This document shows, in pieces, positions 43,346 to 53,939 of a DNA stretch of 64,000 nt. Position 1 is the stretch's first letter; the number at the start of each line of letters is the position of its first letter. Made by a program: the position numbers and the translations under genes. A model generated the notes under the pieces. The model was not told where the DNA came from. It saw nothing but the letters and a program-made list of their open reading frames with translations, and searched no databases. This stretch comes from Hypomesus transpacificus (Eukaryota; Chordata; Actinopteri; Osmeriformes; Osmeridae), in NCBI RefSeq assembly GCF_021917145.1, contig NC_061061.1, positions 1,692,896 through 1,756,895 of the forward strand, written 5' to 3'.

Positions 43346-43630
43346 CTCACACACACTGTCACACCTCACCCCAGCCTGTCATTGTCCCTGAGCCTCTAAG
43401 CACTGCTGGCCAGGGAGCTGATGACAAGGCTGTCCTGTAAACACACAGTCCTCCAGACAGATGTCACTAATCAGCACCTGCAGAGGAGCACTCCCTGGCC
43501 AGAGTCATCTGAATGCCTGGCCGCTTCGTAATGAGCACTCTGGTGTGGCCGGTGATTCAGCTGATTCTGATAAGAGCTTCTGTGTTGCTGTGTAACTCTA
43601 GCTGAACTCTGACCAGCACAACCAGGAACC
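43346..43630. other. Non-repetitive island, no gene recognised
   Basis: Balanced-composition sequence between arrays; no frame or splice structure supported. Confidence 0.3.
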
Positions 43631-43634
43631 GCAG

Positions 43635-44640
43635 GAGAGGAGACAGAAGAGGAGAGGACAGAGGACAGGACAGGAGGAGAGGAGACAGGAGAGAGGACAG
43701 GCGAGTAGAGGACAGGAGGAGAGGAGACAGGAGAGGAGACAGAAGAGGAAAGGACAGAGGACAGGAAAGGAGAGAGGACAGGAGAGGAGTGCAGAGGAGA
43801 TGAAAGGAAAGGAGAGGAGAGAGGACAGGAGAGGAGAGGAAAGGAGAGGACAGGAGAGGACAGGAGAGGGGAGCAGATGAGAGGAAAGTAAAGGAGAGGA
43901 AAGGAGAGGTAAGGGGACAGGAGAAGAGAAGAAAGGAGAGAGGACAGGAGAGGAGACAGAAGAGGACAGGAGAGAGTACAGGAAAGAAAAGGAAAGGAGA
44001 GGGAAAGGAGAGGGGACAGGAGCGGAGAGCAGAGGAAAGGAAATGAGAGGAAAGGAGAGGAAATTAGAGGAAAGGAGAGGAGACAGGAGAGGAGACAGAA
44101 GAGGAAAGGACAGAGGACTGGACAGGAGAGAGGACAGGAGTGGAGAGAGGACAGGAGAGGAAAGGAAAGGAGCGGAGAGGAAAGGACAGGAGAGCAGATG
44201 AGAGGAAAGGAAAGGCGAGGAGAGGACAGGAGACAGGAGAGGACAGGAGAGAGGACAGGAGAGGAGACAGAAGAGGACAGGAGGACAGGAGAGGAAAGGA
44301 AAGGAGAGGAAAGGAGAGGAAATGAGAGGAAAAGAGAGGAGAGAGGAGACAGAAGAGGAGAGGACAGAGGACAGGAGAGAGGACAGGAGTGGAGACAGGA
44401 CAGGAAAGGAGAGGAAAGGATAGGACAGGAGAGAGGACAGGACAGGAGAGAGGACAGGACAAAAGAGGAGAGGAGAGGAAAGGAGAAAGGAGAGGCCAGG
44501 AGAGGACAGGAAAGGAGAGGAAAGGAGAGGACAGAGGACAGGGGAGGAAAGGGGACAGGAGAGGACAGGAGAAGAAAGGAGAGGAGAGGAGAGAAGACAG
44601 GGGAGGAGAGGACAGAACAGGGGAGGAAAAGAGAGGCCAG
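43635..44640. repeat. GAGAGGACAGGA purine minisatellite, ~1 kb
   Basis: Variable 5-10-bp AGGAGAGG/ACAGGAGAGG units, almost pure purine on the plus strand. Both strands carry long artefactual ORFs. Confidence 0.95.
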
Positions 44641-44644
44641 TTCA

Positions 44645-45335
44645 GCAAAAATGTGTTCTGTGAAAATATATGTGGAAGACGTGTCAGTTGTTTATTCTGG
44701 GGAGGATAGAGACAAAACCAGTTTAGAGTTGACTTCACTTTCAACGGGAGTTTTATAGTGATTGAGAATAATGTCTGAGAATGTCACTGGTCTGGAGCTA
44801 AACACCACTCTTAGAGATAATTATGGGCTGGCTGAGCTTGGAGACACTCTGAAGCCATCATTCAGACGGGGGGAGAAAGGACACTGAGGACTCTTGAGGG
44901 AGTCGGTTTGTGTGAATGACGGTAGAGGAAATCCACACACACACTCAAACACACACACACACAAACACAATCTGCCATGATGCTTCATCTGACACCAAAC
45001 AACAATACCACAACTCTCCATGTCACACTGCACCTCAGCCACCATGAAGGAGCTGTCTTGGGTTTGTCAAACCCAGACATCCCAACCTGCAAAAACTAAT
45101 TTCAGGGAGATGGCTTCACCGGCTAGTTAGTTTACATCAGTAGAGTAAGACCAGACTCCAGGTCGGGCCCTAAGCTGTCTTCCCTTTGAAAGGAAAGGAG
45201 AGAAACCCTGCATACGCTCCAGCTGAACATCTGGTGTATGTCGGCTGAGGCGTGCAGGGGCAACCTGAGCCCTGCAGGGCTAAACTCCTGCCAGAGCAGT
45301 CACAGCTCCCACAACTCAGACCTCTCTGCTGCTAC
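44645..45335. other. No gene recognised
   Basis: Non-repetitive apart from a short CA tract (~44935-44970). Confidence 0.35.
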
Positions 45336-45339
45336 CTGA

Positions 45340-46535
45340 ACACTGCTGCTCCTGAACACTGCTGCTACCTGATCACTGCTGCTCCTGAACACTGCTGCTC
45401 CTGAACTCTGCTGCTACCTGAACACTGCTGCTCCTGAACACTGCTGCTACCTGATCACTGCTGCTCCTGAACACTGCTGCTCCTGAACACTGCTGCTACC
45501 TGATCACTGCTGCTCCTGAACTCTGCTGCTCCTGAACTCTGCTGCTCCTGAACTCTGCTGCTCCTGAACACTGCTGCTACCTGAACACTGCTGCTCCTGA
45601 ACACTGCTGCTACCTGATCACTGCTGCTCCTGAACACTGCTGCTACCTGAACACTGCTGCTACCTGAACACTGCTGCTACCTGAACACTGCTGCTCCTGA
45701 ACACTGCTGCTACCTGAACACTGCTGCTACCTGAACACTGCTGCTCCTGATCACTGCTGCTACCTGAACACTGCTGCTCCCTGAACACTGCTGCTCCTGA
45801 ACACTGCTGCTACCTGATCACTGCTGCTCCTGAACACTGCTGCTCCTGAACACTGCTGCTACCTGATCACTGCTGCTCCTGAACTCTGCTGCTCCTGAAC
45901 TCTGCTGCTCCTGAACTCTGCTGCTCCTGAACACTGCTGCTACCTGAACACTGCTGCTCCTGAACACTGCTGCTACCTGATCACTGCTGCTCCTGAACAC
46001 TGCTGCTACCTGAACACTGCTGCTACCTGAACACTGCTGCTACCTGAACACTGCTGCTCCTGAACACTGCTGCTACCTGAACACTGCTGCTACCTGAACA
46101 CTGCTGCTCCTGAACACTGCTGCTACCTGAACACTGCTGCTACCTGAACACTGCTGCTACCTGAACACTGCTGCTACCTGAACACTGCTGCTACCTGAAC
46201 ACTGCTGCTACCTGAACACTGCTGCTCCTGAACACTGCTGCTACCTGATCACTGCTGCTCCTGAACACTGCTGCTACCTGAACACTGCTGCTCCTGAACA
46301 CTGCTGCTACCTGAACACTGCTGCTCCTGAACACTGCTGCTACCTGATCACTGCTGCTCCTGAACACTGCTGCTACCTGAACACTGCTGCTACCTGAACA
46401 CTGCAGCTACCTGAACACTGCTGCTACCTGAACACTGCTGCTACCTGAATTCTGCTGCTACCTGCACACTGCTGCTACCTGAACACTGCTGCTACCTGAA
46501 CACTGTTGCTACCTGAACACTGCTGCTACCTGCAG
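45340..46535. repeat. 15/17-bp CTGCTGCTCCTGAACA / CTGCTGCTACCTGAACA array, ~1.2 kb
   Basis: Alternating 15-bp (CTGCTGCTCCTGAAC-) and 17-bp units. It has a ~363-bp higher-order duplication: the minus-strand frames at 45455-45637 and 45818-46000 are identical. Confidence 0.95.
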
Positions 46536-46689
46536 CCACCTCCCCTCTATCTCCACCCACGACACATCTCCACCTGTCAGAACCCTGACCCTGATACTGT
46601 ACCTGCCAAAAAGGAGTTGACTGGGATGGCTTAACATCAGAAGCTTTTGAAATGTTCGGCCCCTGCCTCTACCTGCCCCTCCCTTTATC

Positions 46690-46700
46690 ACACACACTCA

Positions 46701-46734
<34 letters not shown>

Positions 46735-46810
46735 CATTAAGAGGAAGGAGTCCTCCCTAGCTTGTGCAGCAGTGTCTCTCTCCCCCACGGAGCCATGAGA
46801 CCTTAGAAAT

Positions 46811-46848
<38 letters not shown>

Positions 46849-46886
46849 GGAAAGAGAGACAGAGACAGAAAGAGAGAGATATAGGG

Positions 46887-46933
<47 letters not shown>

Positions 46934-47072
46934 AGGGGGGGAAAGAGGGACAGAGACAGAGGGGAGAGAGAGAGACAGAGAGAGAGAGACATAGGGGAGA
47001 GAGAGACAGAGAGAGAGGGGGGGGAAAAAGAGAGACCAGAGACAGAGGGGAGAGACCGATAGAGATAGAGAC

Positions 47073-47103
<31 letters not shown>

Positions 47104-47105
47104 AG
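46690..47105. repeat. (CA)n then (GA)n microsatellites
   Basis: CA tract 46690-46730; GAGAGAGA with GGGGGAGAGAGACAG interruptions 46805-47105. Confidence 0.95.
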
Positions 47106-47395
47106 TCCAGTGTCTGATGGGAGTCTGTCTGGCTCGTTTTAACATGCATGCTGATTAATGGTCCTGGAACCAGGAAGTGCATGAGTGTGCGGTGCTGTGC
47201 AGGGGGGGTTGACCCTGGGGTCGTTTGTTTCCCTCTCTGGTACCGCAGGGAGAACGCCCCTACTCCGCCACGCAGAGCTTGTTGTGTGGCTGGAATGAGC
47301 TCACTTCAAAGGTGTTCATAAATCACGCTGCCATGCAAAGGAACACCCTCCCTCCTTCCCCCTCTAACTTCTCCATCTCCTTTTCTCTACAACAC

Positions 47396-49215
47396 CCCCC
47401 AGTCCTCTACGCCCTCTGCCTTCCTAGCCCCCCCAGTCCTCTACGCCCTCTACCTTCCCAGCCCCCCCAGTCCTCTACACCCTCTACCTTCCCAGCCCCC
47501 CCACCCCCCAGTCCTCTACACCCTCTACCTTCCCAGCCCCCCCAGTCCTCTACACCCTCTACCTTCCCAGCCCCCCCAGTCCTCTACACCCTCTACCTTC
47601 CCAGCCCCCCCAGTCCTCTACACCCTCTACCTTCCCAGCCCCCCCAATCCTCTACGCCCTCTACCTTCCCAGCCCCCCCAGTCCTCTACGCCCTCTACCT
47701 TCCCAGCCCCCCCAGTCCTCTACACCCTCTACCTTCCCAGCCCCCCCAGTCCTCTATGCCCTCTACCTTCCCAGCCCCCCACCCCCCAGTCCTCTACGCC
47801 CTCTACCTTCCCAGCCCCCCACCCCCCAGTCCTCTACGCCCTCTACCTTCCCAGCCCCCCCAGTCCTCTACGCCCTCTACCTTCCCAGCCCCCCACCCCC
47901 CAGTCCTCTACGCCCTCTACCTTCCCAGCCCCCCCAGTCCTCTACGCCCTCTACCTTCCCAGCCCCCCCACCCCCCAGTCCTCTACGCCCTCTACCTTCC
48001 CAGCCCCCCCAGTCCTTTACACCCTCTACCTTCCCAGCCCCCCCAGTCCTCTACACCCTCTACCTTCCCAGCCCCCCCAATCCTCTACACCCTCTACCTT
48101 CCCAGCCCCCCCAGTCCTCTACACCATCTACCTTCCCAGCCCCCCACCCCCCAGTCCTCTACGCCCTCTACCTTCCCAGCCCCCCACCCCCCAGTCCTCT
48201 ACGCCCTCTACCTTCCCAGCCCCCCACCCCCCAGTCCTCTACGCCCTCTACCTTCCCAGCCCCCCCAGTCCTCTACGCCCTCTACCTTCCCAGCCCCCCC
48301 AGTCCTCTACGCCCTCTACCTTCCCAGCCCCCCCAGTCCTCTACGCCCTCTACCTTCCCAGCCCCCCCAGTCCTCTACGCCCTCTACCTTCCCAGCCCCC
48401 CACCCCCCAGTCCTCTACGCCCTCTACCTTCCCAGCCCCCCCAGTCCTCTACACCCTCTACTTTCCCAGCCCCCCCAGTCCTCTACGCCCTCTACCTTCC
48501 CAGCCCCCCCACCCCCCAGTCCTCTACGCCCTCTACCTTCCCAGCCCCCCCAGTCCTCTACGCCCTCTACCTTGCCAGCCCCCCCAGTCCTCTACACCCT
48601 CTACCTTCCCAGCCCCCCCACCACCCAGTCCTCTACACCCTCTACCTTCCCAGCCCCCCCAGTCCTCTACGCCCTCTACCTTCCCAGCCCCCCCAGTCCT
48701 CTACACCCTCTACTTTCCCAGCCCCCCCAGTCCTCTACGCCCTCTACCTTCCCAGCCCCCCCACCCCCCAGTCCTCTACACCCTCTACCTTCCCAGCCCC
48801 CCCAGTCCTCTACGCCCTCTACCTTCCCAGCCCCCCCAGTCCTCTACGCCCTCTACCTTCCTAGCCCCCCCAGTCCTCTACGCCCTCTACCTTCCCAGCC
48901 CCCCCAGTCCTCTACGCCCTCTACCTTCCCAGCCCCCCCAGTCCTCTACGCCCTCTACCTTCCCAGCCCCCCCAGTCCTCTACACCCTCTACCTTTCCAG
49001 CCCCCCACCCTCCCAGTCCTCTACGCCCTCTACCTTCCCAGCCCCCCCAGTCCTCTACACCCTCTACCTTCCCAGCCCCCCACCCTCCCAGTCCTCTACG
49101 CCCTCTACCTTCCCAGCCCCCCCAATCCTCTACGCCCTCTACCTTCCCAGCCCCCCCAGTCCTCTACGCCCTCTACCTTCCCAGCCCCCCACCCCCCAAT
49201 CCTCTACGCCCTCTA
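47396..49215. repeat. 34-bp minisatellite, 1.8 kb
   Basis: Unit CCTCTACCTTCCCAGCCCCC plus CCAGTCCTCTACGC, with occasional CCACCCCC inserts. The 676-aa open frame 47225-49255 exists only because no phase of the unit contains a stop. Confidence 0.97.
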
Positions 49216-49560
49216 CTATTTCTATTATTTTGACCATTTATCTGTTGTTGGTTAATCTAACTGGCTTTTCCATTAGAGGACCGCAAGTTCTTGCAGTTTT
49301 GGTTTAGTAGAGTTGTATGTATTTTCCTGACTTTCCTCAAGGTGAACTGCGATCCTTCACACTCTTATCTCTATCACACGGAGTCTTGTTACCACGCAGA
49401 AAAACACCATTTGTCTTCTCCAACTACTACTGATAAACAGGCAGAGTCTCCTGTCTGGCAGTGAACTCAGAGACAAGGGGAAGCACAGGTCTTCGGGTAG
49501 GACAATAGTAGACTGATCTATGGAGCATCGCTAACAGACATGGCTATCTATCCTGATCAA
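49216..49560. other. No feature recognised
   Basis: Non-repetitive, AT-rich. Confidence 0.3.
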
Positions 49561-49564
49561 TCTA

Positions 49565-49745
49565 CCTTCTACCAGGTCCACCCTTCTACCAGGTCCACCC
49601 AGGCACACCCTGTACACTCCACATCCTGTGCACTCCACACCCTGTACTCTACATTCCCTCCACACCCTGTACATTATACACCCTCCATACCCCTCCACAC
49701 CCTGTACACTACACAAACCACACACCCCAGACATTATATACACAC
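49565..49745. repeat. CACACCCTGTACACT-like degenerate repeat
   Basis: 15-18-bp imperfect units. Confidence 0.75.
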
Positions 49746-49831
49746 CCCACAGTCCTGGAATGAAGGGATTTCATCACGAGGGATGAAAGGTTGAGGGATG
49801 GGGGCGGTTGAGGGGGGTGGAACGCCTGCAG

Positions 49832-50819
49832 GATGAGGTCATGGTGTTAGTGTGTCCCAGACCCAGTCCTCTCTGTCCTGCAGGATGAGGTCATGGTGTT
49901 AGTGTGTCCCAGACCCAGTCCTCTCTGTCCTGCAGGATGAGGTCATGGTGTTAGTGTGTCCCAGACCCAGTCCTCTCTGTCCTGCAGGATGAGGTCATGG
50001 TGTTAGTGTGTCCCAGACCCAGTCCTCTCTGTCCTGCAGGATGAGGTCATGGTGTTAGTGTGTCCCAGACCCAGTCCTCTCTGTCCTGCAGGATGAGGTC
50101 ATGGTGTTAGTGTGTCCCAGACCCAGTCCTCTCTGTCCTGCAGGATGAGGTCATGGTGTTAGTGTGTCCCAGACCCAGTCCTCTCTGTCCTGCAGGATGA
50201 GGTCATGGTGTTAGTGTGTCCCAGACCCAGTCCTCTCTGTCCTGCAGGATGAGGTCATGGTGTTAGTGTGTCCCAGACCCAGTCCTCTCTGTCCTGCAGG
50301 ATGAGGTCATGGTGTTAGTGTGTCCCAGACCCAGTCCTCTCTGTCCTGCAGGATGAGGTCATGGTGTTAGTGTGTCCCAGACCCAGTCCTCTCTGTCCTG
50401 CAGGATGAGGTCATGGTGTTAGTGTGTCCCAGACCCAGTCCTCTCTGTCCTGCAGGATGAGGTCATGGTGTTAGTGTGTCCCAGACCCAGTCCTCTCTGT
50501 CCTGCAGGATGAGGTCATGGTGTTAGTGTGTCCCAGACCCAGTCCTCTCTGTCCTGCAGGATGAGGTCATGGTGTTAGTGTGTCCCAGACCCAGTCCTCT
50601 CTGTCCTGCAGGATGAGGTCATGGTGTTAGTGTGTCCCAGACCCAGTCCTCTCTGTCCTGCAGGATGAGGTCATGGTGTTAGTGTGTCCCAGACCCAGTC
50701 CTCTCTGTCCTGCAGGATGAGGTCATGGTGTTAGTGTGTCCCAGACCCAGTCCTCTCTGTCCTGCAGGATGAGGTCATGGTGTTAGTGTGTCCCAGACCC
50801 AGTCCTCTCTGTCCTGCAG
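49832..50819. repeat. 52-bp array, exactly 19 copies, essentially perfect
   Basis: 988 bp = 19 x 52. Each unit is GATGAGGTCATGGTGTTAGT-GTGTCCCAGACCCAG-TCCTCTCTGTCCTGCAG. No unit-to-unit variation was noticed. The unit ends in a pyrimidine tract plus CAG, like the splice-acceptor-derived arrays of fez2 and fhl3. Confidence 0.97.
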
Positions 50820-51198
50820 CAGGGCCAGGGTCTGTGTCCCCCTGGTCTCCTGCTACCGAAAAACAAGCACACGTCTAACAGAGATCATGTCTGCCAGACG
50901 CTGGGGATGGTGGGAAGGCAGAAGAAAGGATGTTGAGATCAGAGGGAGAATCTGGCACCACTGTGTGGTTCTGGACACCACACTCTCCAGGCTGGGTGAC
51001 TACAGAGAAGCCTGCTGAGGTCTCATCAACCTCCAATCAGAGGAGCCATGTGGTCAATCTCATAGAAGCACTTCCTGCTAAGGTTGGAGAATTACGTGAT
51101 GGACAACAGCAGAAGTAAGCAATAACATCATCAACAACAACAACATCAACAAGAACGACAGCTATATATGCTATTGTTCCTACAATTAACATTATTCA
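50820..51198. other. Non-repetitive flank, no gene recognised
   Basis: A plus-strand frame (50788-51018) runs out of the array into unique sequence (RKTSTRLTEIMSARRWGWW...) without recognised homology. Confidence 0.3.
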
Positions 51199-51206
51199 CC
51201 TGTGAC

Positions 51207-52553
51207 CAGGGTTCTAAATAAACACCCGCCGGGTGTTAATAAAAACTCACTAGCCAGTTTGGCCAGTTAGGCTCTGTTCTCGGCATGGTTCTTGGTCATT
51301 TATCCCCCTGGCAGTACTTCCTGAGTTTCCCATGAACACTGTGCCATAATGCTACGTGATAACGTTTTATATGCCCATTGGCTGCGCGCAGTTGAAGTGA
51401 AACCGGCGCGAGAAACCGTGGAAACGAACGGAGCGTCCACCAGAAAACACAAGGAAGAAGTCAAACGAAGCATATGCGGATCATAGGAGGTAATAAGAGC
51501 TAGCTAGAGTAGTAAAGTAAAAAGTTAACTTAATGCGGCGGTGGTTAGGACAAAGTTCTGTGGGCGAGAATAGGAACGAGGCAGGGGATGAGGATATTGA
51601 TAGCACTAGAGAAACAAAGAAAATAAAATGTAATGCCAAATGGCTGACGGGTCGGGAATGGCTTGTGTTTGACAATGAAAATGTTGTCATGTTTTGTAAG
51701 GATTGCCGTATGTAGTTAGCTTGGCTGCCAGCCCAACTTCTCCCCGCCCACAAAAAAATTTGGTCGGGAAGTTGGGTCTGGAGGGTCTCGTATTGGGGAC
51801 AACTACAGAAAACCAGAATCGGGACGGACCAATGAAATTGCCAGGGAGGGCTTTATACGATGATGGACAGATGATCAACAGTAACGTAATCAACAACGTC
51901 ACGAAAGAGCGCTTGGGTTGAATTTGTTTTCAACAAACAACATATTACGTTGCTCTGATTGGTTGTAGGTCTATCCAATTGAGCGAAGAGGCATTTGTTT
52001 TACAAGTTCGGTTGAAACACGCCCCGTAGTCACAGCCCAACGGAGAGTTTTCAGACTCATATTCTGACTAGAATTATGAGTATGACAACGTCAAGCTAGC
52101 ATGTAGTCTACGCATAAGAAAAAGTATGTTGCTTACTGACACAGTCTAGTGTAATGTAAATACACTGTTCTTAATAAAGAGTGTATTAGGTCAGTTTAAT
52201 TAAAGCCTGCTTAGGACAAAATGTTACTGTAAATGCATGGGCAGGAGTCAATCTCATCATGATGCAAATGGACGTTTTAGCCATTTACAATAAATCGTGT
52301 CCTTACTTAGTCACGTGTTGGTGATTTCTCATACCCTTGCATCATACTTCTGTGCTTCATTTTACTTCATTTTCTGTGTTTTTCATGCCAACAATGTTAA
52401 TAAAATGATCAAATGCATTCAGTGAAACTCATAATTGTTCTTATTTTCACCGGAAAGTGAAAATTTGGCTAGTGGAAATTCTGATTGGTTGGTAACTTTA
52501 GAAAGTTACCAGCCAAATTGGCTGGTGATCAAATAAGTTAATTTAGAACCCTG
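51207..52553 (+). mobile_element. hAT element with perfect 8-bp target-site duplication
   Basis: Terminal inverted repeats CAGGGTTCTAAAT; duplication CCTGTGAC at 51199-51206 and 52554-52561. A subterminal (T)GGCTAGTG / CACTAGCCA inverted motif is present. The 1,347-bp interior has a transposase N-terminal remnant and a different, unassigned ~400-bp segment from 51715. Confidence 0.93.
51533..51715 (+). pseudogene. hAT transposase N-terminal remnant (TTF/BED-type finger)
   Basis: The frame reads KWLTGREWLVFDNENVVMFCKDCRM then stops. This matches the start of the zinc-finger region of ZMYM/KIAA1586-like hAT proteins as I know them (W-L...V-M-x-C-x2-C). Catalytic domains are missing. Confidence 0.7.
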
Positions 52554-52638
52554 CCTGTGACCATGCACCCTCCTATAACTGGTGTTCCAGCAAATCAATT
52601 TCAAGATCAGCCTTTATTCTTTTGCCTTAAGTATACAT

Positions 52639-52826
52639 TAACATTTAGTCATTTAGCAGACGCCCTTATCCAGAGCGACTTACAGTAAGTACAGGGACAT
52701 TCCCCTGAGGCAAGTAGGGTGAAGTGCCTTGCCCAGGGACACAACGTCATTTGGCACAGTCGGGAATCAAACCAGCAACCTTCTCATTGGTAGCCCGATT
52801 CCCTAACCGCTCAGCCATCTGACACC
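52639..52826 (-). mobile_element. tRNA-derived SINE (family B), minus orientation, full length
   Basis: Minus-strand order: A box TGGCTGAGCGGTTAGGGAAT, B box GGTTTGATTCCC, GGGCAAGGCACTTCACCCTA body, and tail TAAGTCGCTCTGGATAAGGG...GCTAAATGACTAAATGT. The complete head identifies tRNA ancestry. Confidence 0.93.
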
Positions 52827-53700
52827 CACCCACCAAGTATACCATCTCTTGGTCACTTTTTGGCACTTGCTTTATGAGATGCAGTTTGTACAACTCCTTT
52901 ACTGGTAACTGGGAATACAGGAGATTACATTAAATTCAACATTTTCTCATGCAGAATTCACCTGCCATTAAATGCACATCTCATTGTGTACAGCTCTGTT
53001 CAACAGGATCAAAATGTGCAAATCGTTTTTATATTAATTATTCTCATAATTTCAGTGTAACTGAAAATTCCACACCAGCCTGTAAATAAAAGTACATGGG
53101 GAGAGATCTACAGTAGCTACCATACATGTAGGCTTCTTTGCATCCATCTCTGCGGCAGCAGTTAACGTCTCTTCATTATCTTAATCATCATCATCATCAT
53201 CATCATCCTGTGATGAAAAGCATTCTGTTGGGGGTTACTGCTACTACAAGTTGAAATAGGCACCAACTGATACTTTGTATTAGGTCGAATATGATTAAAA
53301 CCAAGGTGATGTAGAGGCTACAATCACAAGCTTAAAGGCCTAAGCAAAATATGCCTTACCTGTTCGTAGTATGTTTTTATATTTAATATAACATTTAACA
53401 TGCTATCTAATCCACCACTATTTGACCTGTAAAATTAACGGACAGTGTAGTTAAATGTTCAATGTATAAACTGGCTACTGCATTTAAATGTATGCATTGA
53501 CTCGGCCAGCAATTGTCTCCCACGCCAATTATCTCTCCTACGCTGCTACAGCCGTGTTGCTTCTTTGTGGAATATGTGCTCAGATTCACTATGAACACGT
53601 ATTAAAATTCTATCTGAAGTGTGGTGAAGTAGAACAACGTTTTTTGTTGCCGGGTGCCATGGTGGATCCTAGTATTGGAGTTCCATTGATGTTTGCTTTT
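52827..53700. other. AT-rich intergenic, no gene recognised
   Basis: Contains a (CAT)n tract (~53183-53207). Short ORFs without domains. Confidence 0.4.
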
Positions 53701-53707
53701 AATAGTT

Positions 53708-53875
53708 CTCATGCTTAACTCAGAGTGGACGTACTCTGAGTTGATTTAACTCATTCAAATCAGCTTTTCTGGAACTGAAGAGTTGGGGTTTTCCATTTTA
53801 GAGTAAATCAACTCAGAGTTCAGGGTTAGGTTCACTGTTTGTTAAACCCGCTTTCTGGAATACCCCCCAGGTGTC
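53708..53875. mobile_element. Remnant of a fish MITE with CTCAGAGT palindromes
   Basis: AACTCAGAGT...ACTCTGAGTT hairpin at 53717-53742, another AACTCAGAGTTC at ~53812-53823, and a GTTAAACCCGCTTTCTGGAA terminus. The layout resembles PIF/Harbinger-type MITEs, but no partner end is found. Confidence 0.4.
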
Positions 53876-53939
53876 TGGTCGCAGCGCAGGATGTAGGGGC
53901 TCTGATCCTCAGCAGGATCACCCTCTGTTCATCTATCCA

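Noticed and set aside
47225-49255. 676-aa plus-strand open frame, Pro/Ser/Leu-rich
   Set aside because: Produced entirely by a 34-bp tandem repeat without stops in any phase; no conserved start, domain or splice context.
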